Source of the DNA: Xanthomonas fragariae
GTDB taxonomy: Bacteria; Pseudomonadota; Gammaproteobacteria; Xanthomonadales; Xanthomonadaceae
Assembly: GCF_900183975.1 (NCBI RefSeq)
Contig: NZ_LT853882.1
Coordinates: 668,501 to 732,500, forward strand
Length of the DNA: 64,000 nucleotides
Direction: 5' to 3'
The translations under genes were made by a program, and so were the position numbers. Below, piece after piece: positions 9,415-17,822 of the stretch (the first letter of the stretch is position 1; each line of letters starts with the position of its first letter). Under the pieces are notes generated by a model. It had not been told where the DNA came from and did no database searches. It worked only from the letters and a program-made list of their open reading frames with translations.

Positions 9415-10570
9415 GGAACCTCTGAACAACGCACTTCAAATGCGCGACACTACACACCTACGTTGAGGAGTCATCCATGCAACTGACGTTCGGTGATGCT
9501 GAAGGTTTGGGCAAGCGCAAGCAGACTCGCCGCGAGATCTTCCTGGCCGAGATGGAGCAGGTGGTTCCGTGGAGGCATTTGCTCGGACTGATCGCGCCGC
9601 ACTATCCGGTGTCGGGGCGGCCTGGTCGACAGCCGTACGCACTGGCGACGATGTTGCGGATTCATTTGCTGCAGCAGTGGTATGCGTTGAGCGATCCGGC
9701 GATGGAAGAAGCGTTGCACCAGATCCCGACCTTGCGCCGTTTTGCCCGGCTCGGCGGTTTGGACAATGTTCCCGACGAGACCACGATTCTCAACTTTCGC
9801 CGCTTGCTGGAAACCCATGGCCTTGCAGCGCGGATGCTGGAGGCCGTCAACGCGGATCTGGTGCGCAAGGGTCAGAGCCTGCGGTCCGGCACGATCGTCG
9901 ATGCAACCCTGATCGCTGCGCCCAGTTCGACCAAGAACACCGACCGCGCGCGCGACCCTGAAATGCATCAGACCAAGAAAGGCAATCAGTGGTATTTCGG
10001 GATGAAGGCACCCATCGGCGTGGATGAGTTTTCCGGGCTGGTGCACCACGTCCGTTGTACGGCTGCCAATGTGGCCGATGTCACGGTGACCCACGCATTG
10101 CTGCACGGCAAAGAAGACAGTGTGTTCGGCGACAGCGGCTACACCGGTGCGGACAAACGCGAAGAACTGCAGACCTGCAAGGCTGGTTTTTTCATTGCCG
10201 CCAAGCGTTCGACGATTCAAGCCATTGGCAACAAACGCGAGCGCCGCCAGGAAGAACGTTGGGAATACTTCAAAGCAAGTGTGCGTGCGAAGGTGGAGCA
10301 TCCATTCCGCGTGATCAAACGCCAGTTTGGCTACACCAAGGTCCGCTATCGCGGCTTGGCCAAGAACACCGCGCATGTGCTGACCCTGTTCGCACTATCC
10401 AATCTGTGGATGGTGCGCCGGCAGTTGCTGCCGGCCAGGGGATAATGCTGTCTGGCGCCAGCCAACGCCGCAAGAAACCGTAGAAATCGTATCGTACGCA
10501 TCAACTCTGTGCGCTATTGGCACGCAGCAGGCTCGAATTTTAGAGGTCTGGTGCGTTGTTCAGACCTTCC
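9415..10570 (+). mobile_element. IS5-family insertion sequence, type A copy 1 (1156 bp)
   Basis: The ends are imperfect inverted repeats, GGAACCTCTGAACAACGC at the left and the complement of GGAAGGTCTGAACAACGC at the right. The element carries one transposase gene. The flanking tetranucleotides are CTAG (9411-9414) and TTAG (10571-10574), both of the YTAR type IS5 elements use, but they are not identical. A second copy of equal length lies inverted at 31304-32459. Insertion here terminates the RND pump remnant. A name such as IS1478-like may apply, but I cannot verify it. Confidence 0.9.
9477..10445 (+). CDS. IS5-family transposase (type A), 322 aa
   Basis: This DDE transposase starts MQLTFGDAEGLGKRKQTRRE. 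It has the DUF772-like N-terminal region (GRPGRQPYALATMLRIHLLQ, residues about 44-63; DETTILNFRRLLETHGL about 100) and a DDE catalytic core with GTIVDATLIAAPSS (first Asp, about 142), VFGDSGYTGADKRE (second Asp, about 222) and VEHPFRVIKRQFGYTKVRYR (Glu, about 280). The frame is intact, so it may be active. It differs from copy 2 by only a few residues (for example HQIPTLRR against HEIPTLRR). Confidence 0.92.
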   Translation: MQLTFGDAEGLGKRKQTRREIFLAEMEQVVPWRHLLGLIAPHYPVSGRPGRQPYALATMLRIHLLQQWYALSDPAMEEALHQIPTLRRFARLGGLDNVPDETTILNFRRLLETHGLAARMLEAVNADLVRKGQSLRSGTIVDATLIAAPSSTKNTDRARDPEMHQTKKGNQWYFGMKAPIGVDEFSGLVHHVRCTAANVADVTVTHALLHGKEDSVFGDSGYTGADKREELQTCKAGFFIAAKRSTIQAIGNKRERRQEERWEYFKASVRAKVEHPFRVIKRQFGYTKVRYRGLAKNTAHVLTLFALSNLWMVRRQLLPARG

Positions 10571-10889
10571 TTAGATCGAATCCGGACGAATCGAAGGGAT
10601 ATCGCATTGCCTCGCAGCCCTCGATCGTGAAGCAGGTCATCCATAATATGGCTGAGTGCCATGCGGTTTGCGCGCACGTCTGGCTCGCAATGTAACGGGA
10701 TGCCCTAGCGAGCAGGAGATCCAAGTACGCTGAACCGTACGGACGTCCTAGAACTGCTGAATCCAAAAGAGCGGCGTCCAGACCATCCCCGTCCAAGCCA
10801 AGTGCTATCATTCACTCGTTCCGAGAAGAGCTACATCTTGTCCTCCATGGGCGCGGGACGCAGTGCTACTGTTCAAGTGAGGAAATGTG
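10571..10889. other. Gene-poor remnant between two IS elements
   Basis: The stretch lies between the type A IS and the IS3 element. On the minus strand a frame is open from 10811 into the IS end (LGLDGDGLDAALLDSAVLGR, then SAYLDLLLARASRYIAS), which looks like a protein fragment cut by the IS, but I cannot assign a family. The rest shows nothing. Confidence 0.35.
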
Positions 10890-10997
10890 ATGGACACTTC
10901 TCGCCGTGCAAGAATACCTCGTTCTGTTACTTGCGGCTTGGTTGCAGCGGCCACTCTGCTCATCGCCACAGCCCTAACAGGTTGTGTGAGCGACTGA
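10890..10997 (+). pseudogene. 5' end of a lipoprotein gene cut by IS3
   Basis: A strong ribosome site (GAGG at 10879-10882, 7 nt before ATG) precedes a 35-residue frame: MDTSRRARIPRSVTCG, then the hydrophobic stretch LVAAATLLIATALTGCVSD. The Arg-rich start, the hydrophobic h-region and the lipobox LTGC are those of a lipoprotein signal peptide. The coding sequence stops at the IS3 boundary (10995), whose first bases TGA supply the stop. The rest of the gene is not recognisable on the other side of the IS (12229-12407). The mature function is unknown. Confidence 0.6.
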
Positions 10998-11020
10998 TAC
11001 GCCCAGGGTTCCGTAGACAC

Positions 11021-11875
11021 TCAAGACCCTTGTTGCGCGTAGCGCCGTTCAAACTCTACAGGGGACAGGTCGCCAGTTGAACCGTGGCGGCGGTTGGGGT
11101 TGTAGAACATCTCGATGTAGTCGAATACCTCGGCGCGAGCGGCGTCCTTGGTGGAATAGGTCCGCCGCCTGATCCGCTCGCGTTTGAGCAGTCCGAAGAA
11201 GCTCTCCACGGGTGCGTTGTCGTGGCAGTTGCCACGCCGACTCATGCTGCACACCACGCTATGGGACGCCAGGAAACTGCGCCAGTCATCGCTGGTGTAG
11301 ACAGACCCTTGGTCCGAATGAACCAAGCAACCAGCGTTGGGTTTGCGCCGCCACACCGCAGACAACAAGGCCTGCACGACCAACTCGGTGTCGGCCCGAT
11401 CGCGCATCGCCCAGCCGACGACCTGCCGGGAAAACAGATCGATCACAACAGCCAGGTACATCCAGCCTTCATGCGTGCGGATGAAGGTGAAATCGCTCGC
11501 CCAGGCTGTGTCCGGCTCAGTCACGTCGAACTGTCGGTCAAGCAGGTTGGCCGCCGCCTTGCACTGCATTCCTCCATGGAAGCGCGGTTTGCGACCATAG
11601 CCCACCTGGGCACGCAGTCCCTCGGTGCGCATCAGCCGATGCACCCGATGGCGACTGCAACGCTCACCCAGATCGCGCAGATCCCTGGTGATCTTGCGAT
11701 GCCCATAGACACTGCCGCTGGCCAGCCAGTGGTGCTTGATCAGTCCAAGCAAGCGCTCATCTTCCTTGGCGCGCTCACTGTTGGGCGAGCACAACCAGGC
11801 GTAATGGCCCGACCGGTTGACCCGCAATACCCGGCACATCGCACACACCCTGAATTCCCCACAGTGGGCTTGCAT
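11021..11875 (-). CDS. IS3-family OrfB (rve integrase core)
   Basis: OrfB has 284 aa. The N-terminal part includes MCRVLRVNRSGHYAWL and the HTH_21 region SGSVYGHRKITRDLRDLGER. The DDE integrase core has DTAWASDFTFIRTHEGWMYL (first Asp, about residue 128), LVHSDQGSVYTSDDW (second Asp, about 188) and GNCHDNAPVESFFGLLKRER (Glu, about 224). The frame is intact. It is expressed with OrfA by frameshifting. It differs from copy 2 by a handful of residues (SHSVVC against SHGVVC). Confidence 0.92.
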   Translation of the reverse strand: MQAHCGEFRVCAMCRVLRVNRSGHYAWLCSPNSERAKEDERLLGLIKHHWLASGSVYGHRKITRDLRDLGERCSRHRVHRLMRTEGLRAQVGYGRKPRFHGGMQCKAAANLLDRQFDVTEPDTAWASDFTFIRTHEGWMYLAVVIDLFSRQVVGWAMRDRADTELVVQALLSAVWRRKPNAGCLVHSDQGSVYTSDDWRSFLASHSVVCSMSRRGNCHDNAPVESFFGLLKRERIRRRTYSTKDAARAEVFDYIEMFYNPNRRHGSTGDLSPVEFERRYAQQGS

Positions 11876-11892
11876 GAAGGCGTACTTTGCCC

Positions 11893-12165
11893 TTACCCCT
11901 TGGCAAAGTACGCGGCGGCCTTTTTTAGGATGTCGCGCTCCTCGGTCACTCGACGCAACTCTGCCTTCAGCCGCCGAACCTCGGCGCTCTGGTCCACCTC
12001 GGCGCGCTGCACCACGCCAGGCTTGCCGAACTTGCGCAGCCAGGCGTAGAGGCTGTGCGTGGTGACACCCAGTCGCTCCGCGACTTCTGCCACCTTGAAA
12101 CCACGATCGGTCACTTGCCGGACCGCCTCGATCTTGAATTCATCCGTATACCGCTTGCTGCTCAT
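11893..12165 (-). CDS. IS3-family OrfA (helix-turn-helix)
   Basis: OrfA starts MSSKRYTDEFKIEAVRQVTD; a start 7 codons upstream is also open. The DNA-binding helix-turn-helix is KVAEVAERLGVTTHSLYAWL (residues about 22-41). A leucine-zipper-like helix follows (EVRRLKAELRRVTEERDILK, about 60-79). It ends KKAAAYFAKG. A slippery A AAA AAG heptamer lies at the DILKKA codons, so a share of ribosomes should shift to give the OrfAB fusion transposase. Confidence 0.9.
   Translation of the reverse strand: MSSKRYTDEFKIEAVRQVTDRGFKVAEVAERLGVTTHSLYAWLRKFGKPGVVQRAEVDQSAEVRRLKAELRRVTEERDILKKAAAYFAKG
11920..11926 (-). promoter_or_regulatory. Programmed -1 frameshift heptamer A AAA AAG
   Basis: On the minus strand the orfA reading frame passes through CTA AAA AAG, giving the canonical slippery heptamer A AAA AAG. 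In the -1 frame there is no stop before the orfB ATG, so the shift yields an OrfAB fusion. The same heptamer occurs in copy 2 at 30368-30374. Confidence 0.8.
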
Positions 12166-12407
12166 AGACACCTCCGAATTGACCATTTTCCATGGCCTTG
12201 AGATGTCTAGGAAACCCTGGGCGTATCAATAGGCAATCGCCGCCTCATCTTCAACGAACGAAACGGTGGAACATGGCTGCATCGGCCCAGCGTACTTGCC
12301 TTCATTTGAGCGAAAAGATTGCACCATCAACACCTGGGATCAAACATCGTAGCGGGATGTCAGCGCACTGCATCGACGATGCGCTATGCAACGTGCCCAC
12401 ACGCTTA

Positions 12408-13263
12408 GAGCGTGTTATGAACTTTGCCCTTGTCACGCTAACGTATACGGATGAAGCCTCGTAAGCCTTATTCCACCGATATTTCCGACGAAGAATGGGC
12501 CTTTGCGGCTCCCTATTTGACGCTGATGGACGTGCAGGCACCGCAGCGCAAGTATGAGCTACGCGCGATGTTCAACGCACTGCGGTGGATCGCGCGCGCC
12601 GGCGCACCATGGCGATTGCTTCCCAACGATTTTCCGCCCTGGGAAGCGGTGTATCAGCAAACACAGCGCTGGCTGCAAGCGGGCTGCTTTGAGGCCATGG
12701 TCAGTGATCTGCGCTCACTCTTGCGTGTGGCGCAAGGGAAAAAAGGCCAGCCGAGCGCGGTCATTTTCGATGCTCGCACGCTGCAGTCCACCTGCGAAAG
12801 CGGGCCGCGTGCTGGATACGATGGCTATAAACGCAAGAAAGGCAGCAAGGTACACATGGCCGTCGATACGCTTGGACATCTGCTCGCTGTCCAGGTGACG
12901 CCGGCTAATGAGCAGGAGCGCGCGCAAGTCCGATCGTTGGCACAAGAGGTACAACACGTGACCGGTGAAACGGTCAAGATCGCCTTTGTTGATCAGGGCT
13001 ACACCGGTCAAGAACCGGCGCAGGCGGCCACGGAAGAAGGCATTGAGTTGCACGTGATCAAGCTGCAAGAAGCGAAAAAAGGCTTTGTCTTGCTGCCGCG
13101 CCGTTGGGTTGTCGAGCGCAGCTTCGGATGGGCCAATCGTTTCAGACGGCTGGCACGCGACTACGAGCGATTGCCGGAAACCTTGGCCGGTTTGCACTTC
13201 GTCGTCTTCACGATCCTGATGCTTGGAAATGCAGCCACCCTCTTTCAAAGTTCATAACACGCT
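12408..13263 (+). mobile_element. IS5-family element, type C copy 1 (856 bp)
   Basis: The ends are inverted repeats GAGCGTGTTATGAACTTTG / complement, with one transposase gene between them. The flanks are TTA on the left and CTA on the right, not an exact duplication. A second copy of equal length lies at 62184-63039 in the same orientation. The 179 bases between the IS3 element and this one (12229-12407) hold no recognisable gene. Confidence 0.9.
12451..13257 (+). CDS. IS5-family transposase (type C), 268 aa
   Basis: This single-frame transposase starts MKPRKPYSTDISDEEWAFAA. The N-terminal DUF4096-like region has RKYELRAMFNALRWIARAGA and PPWEAVYQQTQRWL. The DDE core has VIFDARTLQSTCESG (first Asp), KVHMAVDTLGHLLAVQVTPA, IAFVDQGYTGQ (second Asp) and WVVERSFGWANRFRRLARDY (Glu). 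It is intact and differs from copy 2 at the third residue (Pro against Ser). Confidence 0.92.
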   Translation: MKPRKPYSTDISDEEWAFAAPYLTLMDVQAPQRKYELRAMFNALRWIARAGAPWRLLPNDFPPWEAVYQQTQRWLQAGCFEAMVSDLRSLLRVAQGKKGQPSAVIFDARTLQSTCESGPRAGYDGYKRKKGSKVHMAVDTLGHLLAVQVTPANEQERAQVRSLAQEVQHVTGETVKIAFVDQGYTGQEPAQAATEEGIELHVIKLQEAKKGFVLLPRRWVVERSFGWANRFRRLARDYERLPETLAGLHFVVFTILMLGNAATLFQSS

Positions 13264-13277
13264 CTAGGGCGAATCGC

Positions 13278-15263
13278 TCAACCACCTAAAAATTGCTCTG
13301 GTTTAAGCCAAAGTTTGGCCTGGTTCACCCCATCCACCTCGACCTGTTTGGTGAAGACGCGGTACTCAATGCCGCGGATACGAACCATCTGCTCATCGCG
13401 AACCGCATGCTGCAATAGCCAGTCGGGAACCTGCTGTGCACCAGGCTTCCAACTGGGCCCGGTGTCCTTCTCGTCGAAGCTCAGTGTTGATGCTTGCGGC
13501 ATAGCGGTGGTGTGCTGCGGCTCTGTCGCTTCTTGACACAGTATCTCCCAGTCGAATGGAATGCTGTAACTCGACGCCTCGGGCTGGGCTGACGACGCAG
13601 ACGCCATGAACTGCTCAGGAAATGTATCGAGATCCCACTCTCTTTGATCCGCCCGCGACAAAACATCCGCTTGATACAGTGCGTCCCCCCAGTCGAATTC
13701 AAAGGGGGGACTCGACGCCTCGGGCTGAGCTGAGGACGCAGGTTCCGTCACCTCCTCCACGGGTGTATCGAAATTCCAGACGCGTTGAGGCGCCGGCGGC
13801 AAAACACCAGAAGTAGTGGATGGAAACCGGGAGGAGTAAGAAGACCCCGACGGTTCAGCTCTGCCTCCAAGGTCAGGCAGCTGAGCGTTAGAAGAGGATA
13901 TCTCGCGCACTTGCGTCAGAATGCCTCTGATCGAAGATTTATACTTTGAGCTCCCGTCACTGGTATAAAGTTCCACATCTTCATCCAACGTTCGGTCGTG
14001 CAAACGACATGCTATTGGATCCTTTTTGTTTTGCTGTAGCCAAGCGCTGAAGGAGCGCATAACGCCTGACGTCATATCGGCATAGGTTCGCCCGTCAGTG
14101 TATGTCATCCCGCAGCTGGACTCCCATCCAGCAGCTTTATAGTCTTCGCTGAGTTGGCAGTCGACCTCAGGGATCTCGCGCGTATCAAGTTTTTTCTGTA
14201 AGTCCGTACTTCCGGTGCATTTAAATATCTGCAGTTGCCGCAGCGCCGCATTCAAATGGTGACTGCCCGGCATTTTCATTTTCATGAAGGCGCGGGCGTC
14301 ATCCGTCAAGGCTTCGGAATGCAGTCTGCCCGGTTCGCACAATGCCTTTTTTTTCCCGGCATGGAGCCATCCACTGAACGCGCGCAACACGGTTGCATAC
14401 TCGGAAGTAGCAGAAAGCGCATCATTGATGAGTTGTTTATCACCGTCAGGAATCTCATTGCGGCGGTATCGCCGGGTCTTTACCGTTCCGTCTTTGGCAG
14501 ATGCCATATCATGCAGTTTCTTCACTGCCGCGATCAGACGACGGCTTCCCGTCTCTGTTTGGAAATTCAAGGCATCGCTTCTCAGCTCGTTTAAGTCTTG
14601 CAAGAGCCGGTCTTGCAGGCCACCCTTCTTCTGCTTCTTGAGCCAAGCGCTAAAACGTATCAATATATATACGTAGTCTTTTGTGGTGTAGAAGTTATTC
14701 GCGCCCTTCTCGGCGCCGTCTACAAACCGCCCGATGAGTGCCTTGTCGGCTGTATAAGGTGTCCCGGAGCCTGACCACCTGGTCCCGCTTAGCAAGTTAT
14801 TTCTTAGCTTGGCGAACTCTTTGCGCATATCGCCTGAGGTTAATGGACAATCAACTTGAGCCTGAGGTTCTTCATGAACTGCGGCGTCTTCAGAAGCAGG
14901 CTGTTGCGCTGTTGCCCCCTGGGGCTCGGGCGCATCAGCGCGCGAGAGCTGAGGATGATGAACATGACGGTTGGGGGGCAGGTCGCCGTACGGCAGCGCG
15001 GAGGAGGGAAACGGCGTCGATGTGACGTTCGGCGCCGGATGCGCGCCCCATCCCGGCGCCGAACGCACAGCAGATGCCTGGGTGCGACGACGCTTAGTCG
15101 GTCGAGCTGACAGTTCGTTGAGGACGCCAGAGGGCTCCGAGGGCGAGGGCATACCGGACGCGACAGTGCCTGCGCCAGCCGGCTGGCCAGCGGGCTGCTC
15201 TGGCTGGCTCTGGTAGCTGCTCTGGGCATGCGTCCGACGATTGCTGCTCTTTGTGCTCCGCAT
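13278..15263 (-). CDS. Candidate type III secreted effector, 661 aa
   Basis: I do not recognise a named effector, but several signs fit. A PIP-box promoter lies upstream (15438-15499). The N-terminus is Ser/Gln-rich with no acidic residue in the first 20 (MRSTKSSNRRTHAQSSYQSQ). A basic NLS-like motif PTKRRRTQ lies at about 56-63. Three degenerate helical repeats follow at roughly 170-255, 287-345 and 393-450, sharing a core like VLRAFSGWLHAGKK / IRFSAWLKKQKKG / MRSFSAWLQQNKKD followed by a leucine/histidine-rich turn. The last 180 residues carry a repeated ASSAQPEASS motif and acidic-aromatic stretches (VWNFDTPVEEV; FEFDWGDALYQAD; EWDLDTFPEQF; PFDWEILCQEA) resembling a transcription activation region. 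The ATG at 15263 was chosen because CGGAG lies 8 nt before it; the frame is open further upstream. No enzymatic motif was found. Confidence 0.65.
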   Translation of the reverse strand: MRSTKSSNRRTHAQSSYQSQPEQPAGQPAGAGTVASGMPSPSEPSGVLNELSARPTKRRRTQASAVRSAPGWGAHPAPNVTSTPFPSSALPYGDLPPNRHVHHPQLSRADAPEPQGATAQQPASEDAAVHEEPQAQVDCPLTSGDMRKEFAKLRNNLLSGTRWSGSGTPYTADKALIGRFVDGAEKGANNFYTTKDYVYILIRFSAWLKKQKKGGLQDRLLQDLNELRSDALNFQTETGSRRLIAAVKKLHDMASAKDGTVKTRRYRRNEIPDGDKQLINDALSATSEYATVLRAFSGWLHAGKKKALCEPGRLHSEALTDDARAFMKMKMPGSHHLNAALRQLQIFKCTGSTDLQKKLDTREIPEVDCQLSEDYKAAGWESSCGMTYTDGRTYADMTSGVMRSFSAWLQQNKKDPIACRLHDRTLDEDVELYTSDGSSKYKSSIRGILTQVREISSSNAQLPDLGGRAEPSGSSYSSRFPSTTSGVLPPAPQRVWNFDTPVEEVTEPASSAQPEASSPPFEFDWGDALYQADVLSRADQREWDLDTFPEQFMASASSAQPEASSYSIPFDWEILCQEATEPQHTTAMPQASTLSFDEKDTGPSWKPGAQQVPDWLLQHAVRDEQMVRIRGIEYRVFTKQVEVDGVNQAKLWLKPEQFLGG

Positions 15264-15437
15264 TTTTTCGCTCCGCTTCATGATGAAAAAGACGGCTCGT
15301 TGTTGGATCTTGTCAAGCTCATGCGGCTCAGGGATATCCGCTGAACACCGCCGGCAAACTCTCGCGCACCGGCGCCACTGATGAGCTTGCTTCCCGTCTG
15401 GTCGAAGCGCTGCCGATCCAGCTCTCAGGTATCGAAC

Positions 15438-15499
15438 ATCGTGATCGATCGATCGCAAATCTGCTGCGCAGATGGCGAAGGCGTAGCGGGCTTGCCGAA
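15438..15499 (-). promoter_or_regulatory. PIP box and -10 element (HrpX-type promoter)
   Basis: On the minus strand: TTCGG (15499-15495), 15 bases, TTCGC (15479-15475), 31 bases, CACGAT (15443-15438). This matches the PIP consensus TTCGB-N15-TTCGB followed after 30-32 bases by a -10 box of the form YANNNT, the HrpX-regulated promoter of Xanthomonas hrp and effector genes. The candidate effector starts about 175 bases downstream. My rough estimate is about 0.1 chance matches of the full pattern per window of this size, so its position in front of an effector-like gene is meaningful but not proof. Confidence 0.7.
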
Positions 15500-15669
15500 C
15501 TTCAACGTGAGCGTCTAACGGACGCCCGCTGGCACCGTTTGTCGGGTGATCGCTTGGGCCTTGACGTCATCGGTATAACGACGGAACCGGCCAGAACCCA
15601 ACCGACCGCGGTCGAACTTGCAGATCGGCGCGATGGCAGCGACTTCGAAAGGCAATGCACGCAGAGCGA
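15500..15669. other. Stretch with no assigned gene
   Basis: Between the PIP box and the end of the HD-GYP remnant I see no recognisable coding sequence. A short plus-strand frame reads through 15539-15808, but this is antisense to the HD-GYP tail in its second half. Confidence 0.3.
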
Positions 15670-16956
15670 CTACGGCAGCCAGAGTTTCTCAAGATCGCGG
15701 AAGCCCCAGTCGGTCGGGCTTTCCATCTGCGCGATGCGGTCCTGGCAATCCGGCCGCGAGAGGTCGATGTCCTGCACCAGCACGTGGCTGCGCAGCTTGG
15801 CCGAATAGAACACGCGCACCCTCGGCTTGAGCAGCGAATCGGGCGACTGCTCGATCACCACCGCCAGCTTCTGCGATTCCAGCCGCACCAATGAGCCGAC
15901 CGGATAAATGCCGAGTCGACGCACGAATGCCTGAAATACCGCCGGGTCGAAATGCCCCTGCCACTACGCCATGAGCTTGAGCGATTCGGCCGGATCCCAG
16001 CCGCGTTTGTACGGACGGTCCGAGCTGATGGCGTCGTACACATCGCACACCGCACCCATTCGCGACATCAGCGAGATGTTCTCGCCCATCAGTCGATTCG
16101 GGTAGCCGCTGCCGTCCATCTTTTCGTGATGATGCAGCGCGATCTCCAGCACCACCGCGCTCTGCACGCCGCCGGCCACCAGCAAACGGTGGCCATCCAG
16201 CGGATGCTGGCGCATGACCTCCATTTCTTCGTCGGTGAGCTTACCCGGCTTGTTGAGAATTTCCAGTTGAGTCACCGCTTTGCCCATGTCGTGCAACAGG
16301 CCGCCCATCGCCGCTTCCACCACCTGCGCCTCGGGCAGACCGAGTTGGCGTGCCAACCCGCTCATCAAGCCTGCCACGGCCATTGAATGCAGATAGGTAT
16401 AATCGTCGGCGGTCTTGAGCCGCGCCACGCTGATCAAGGCTTGCGGATGCCGCAGCACCGAATCGTTGATGGCTTCCACCAGCGGCATCGCTGCGTCGGT
16501 GTCGACCGTGCGCCCAAGCCGTACATCGCGAAACATCGCCTCGACCATGTCGCGGCCGTCTTCGAAAATACGCCGCGCGCGCACCACCTCGGCCTCCATA
16601 CCGACCTGCGCAGTGACGCTGTCGGTTCGCGCGGAGCGCTCTTTGCCGGCAGGCTCCGGCGGCTCGGGCGCGGATGGCTCGGTTGCAAACGGCGACGGCG
16701 GACTCGCGGCAACCGGCTCGGCTTGCGCAGCGACCGCGACCGCCGCTTCCACATCCAACCCACGCGCGGTGTCGATCACCAGTTGCTCGATGCGACTGCC
16801 ATGGATCTTGTCCACATCGTCGGAGTCGACCAGAAACGAGGTCTTCCAGAACGGATGGTGCACTGGTGCGCTCGACCTCGCCAGACAGCGTGACTGCCCA
16901 TCCGACAACGCAGCACCAGGATGCGTCGCACGCACCCGCGCACCGCCCGCTATCAT
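15670..16956 (-). pseudogene. HD-GYP cyclic-di-GMP phosphodiesterase gene with internal stop
   Basis: The protein would have an N-terminal DUF3391-like domain (HPFWKTSFLVDSDDVDKIHG; IEQLVIDTARGLDV), an Ala/Pro linker, and an HD-GYP domain with MSGLARQLGLPEAQVVEAAM, GGLLHDMGKAVTQLEILNKP, MRQHPLDGHRLLV, HHHEKMDGSGYPNRLMGENI and CDVYDAISSDRPYKRGWDPA. An in-frame TAG at 15964-15966 interrupts LKLMA-stop-WQGHFDPAVFQAF. The frame continues 98 codons to 15670 with the usual C-terminal region RLGIYPVGSLVRLESQKLAV. All catalytic motifs precede the stop, so a truncated enzyme is possible. The N-terminus is unclear: sequence like GWAVTLSGEVERTSA sits in another frame near 16870-16900, hinting at a second shift. 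Confidence 0.85.
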
Positions 16957-17004
16957 GCAAACAGTGCCCGCATCGGGCGATACGTTAGATTGCCGGAGAG
17001 TGCC

Positions 17005-17550
17005 GTGACCCCGATCCGTTCGTTCTTGGACCACACCCCACAGCTGGGCGCACGCGTCTACGTCGACCCGGCCTGTACCATCATCGGCAAGGTGAGCCTG
17101 GGCGATGACGTGTCGGTGTGGCCGGGAACGGTGATTCGCGGCGACGTCAATCATGTGCAGATCGGCGCACGTACCAACGTGCAGGACGGCACCATTATCC
17201 ACGTCAGTCACCACAGCCCGTTCAACAAGGCCGGCTATCCGACCGTGATCGGCGAAGAGGTCACCGTCGGCCACGCCACCATCCTGCACGCGTGCACCAT
17301 CGAAGACCTGTGCTTGATCGGCATGGGCGCCTGCGTGCTCGATGGCGCCACCGTCAAACGCTACGGATTTGTCGGCGCCGGTGCGGTGGTCGGCCCGGGC
17401 AAGATCGTCGGCGAAGCCGAGTTGTGGCTGGGCAATCCCGCGCGCCTGGCGCGCATGCTCAACGACAAGGAAATCGAAAGCCTGCATTACTCCGCGCAGC
17501 ATTATGTGCGGCTCAAGGATCAGTATCTTGGCGTGCCCAGCAGCAGCTGA
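17005..17550 (+). CDS. Gamma-carbonic-anhydrase-like protein (YrdA family)
   Basis: This left-handed beta-helix trimer-forming protein of 181 aa starts at GTG (VTPIRSFLDHTPQLGA), with GGAGAG about 8 nt upstream. Hexapeptide repeats are visible: VYVDPACTIIGKVSLGDDVS, VWPGTVIRGDVNHVQIGART, NVQDGTIIHVSHHSP, VTVGHATILHACTIEDLCLI. The zinc His ligands of the gamma-CA family are likely among H (HVSHHS) and H (GHATILHAC). The enzyme activity of this subfamily is uncertain. It is divergent from the HD-GYP gene. Confidence 0.9.
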   Translation: MTPIRSFLDHTPQLGARVYVDPACTIIGKVSLGDDVSVWPGTVIRGDVNHVQIGARTNVQDGTIIHVSHHSPFNKAGYPTVIGEEVTVGHATILHACTIEDLCLIGMGACVLDGATVKRYGFVGAGAVVGPGKIVGEAELWLGNPARLARMLNDKEIESLHYSAQHYVRLKDQYLGVPSSS

Positions 17551-17822
17551 TGGCCGCGCTGCCTGCGCCAGCCTTCAAGGCCCGGTCGCACGCTTCAGCG
17601 CCAGCGCCATGAGCATCGTCAGCGCGTGCTCGCGCGATGTCCCACACATTGCCATCGACGGCGGCAAGCTGCCGCATACCGCCGGACGCGTCGGCGCGCC
17701 GAATGAACAGCTGCGTGCTACCGTGCTGGATCACCTGAATGCGCCGCGACGGTTGCAGCAGCAACAGTCGTGACGCGTTCTAATTGCCAGCCACCACTCG
17801 CCGATCAGCCGTCCAATTCGCC

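Larger units (their letters stand above)
10995..12228 (-). mobile_element. IS3-family element copy 1 (1234 bp)
   Basis: The ends are inverted repeats: TGATACGCCCAGGGTT on the left and its complement AACCCTGGGCGTATCA on the right. It contains orfA and orfB on the minus strand. The bases outside (GAC and ATA) are not a target duplication, which suggests the original flanks were lost by recombination or deletion. A near-identical copy in the same orientation is at 29443-30676. Confidence 0.92.

Noticed and set aside
15403..15436. A second pair of TTCG words on the minus strand near the effector promoter
   Set aside because: The spacing between them is 26 bases, not the 15 required for a PIP box.
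15320..15480. Plus-strand reading PLNTAGKLSRTGA resembling the end of an NRPS adenylation domain
   Set aside because: The match is a few residues only, with no supporting motif on either side, and it overlaps the PIP-box promoter on the other strand.
15964..17502. A minus-strand start at 17502 giving a 512-residue HD-GYP protein
   Set aside because: The first 180 residues are antisense of the gamma-carbonic anhydrase gene; the real gene begins near 16956 or later.
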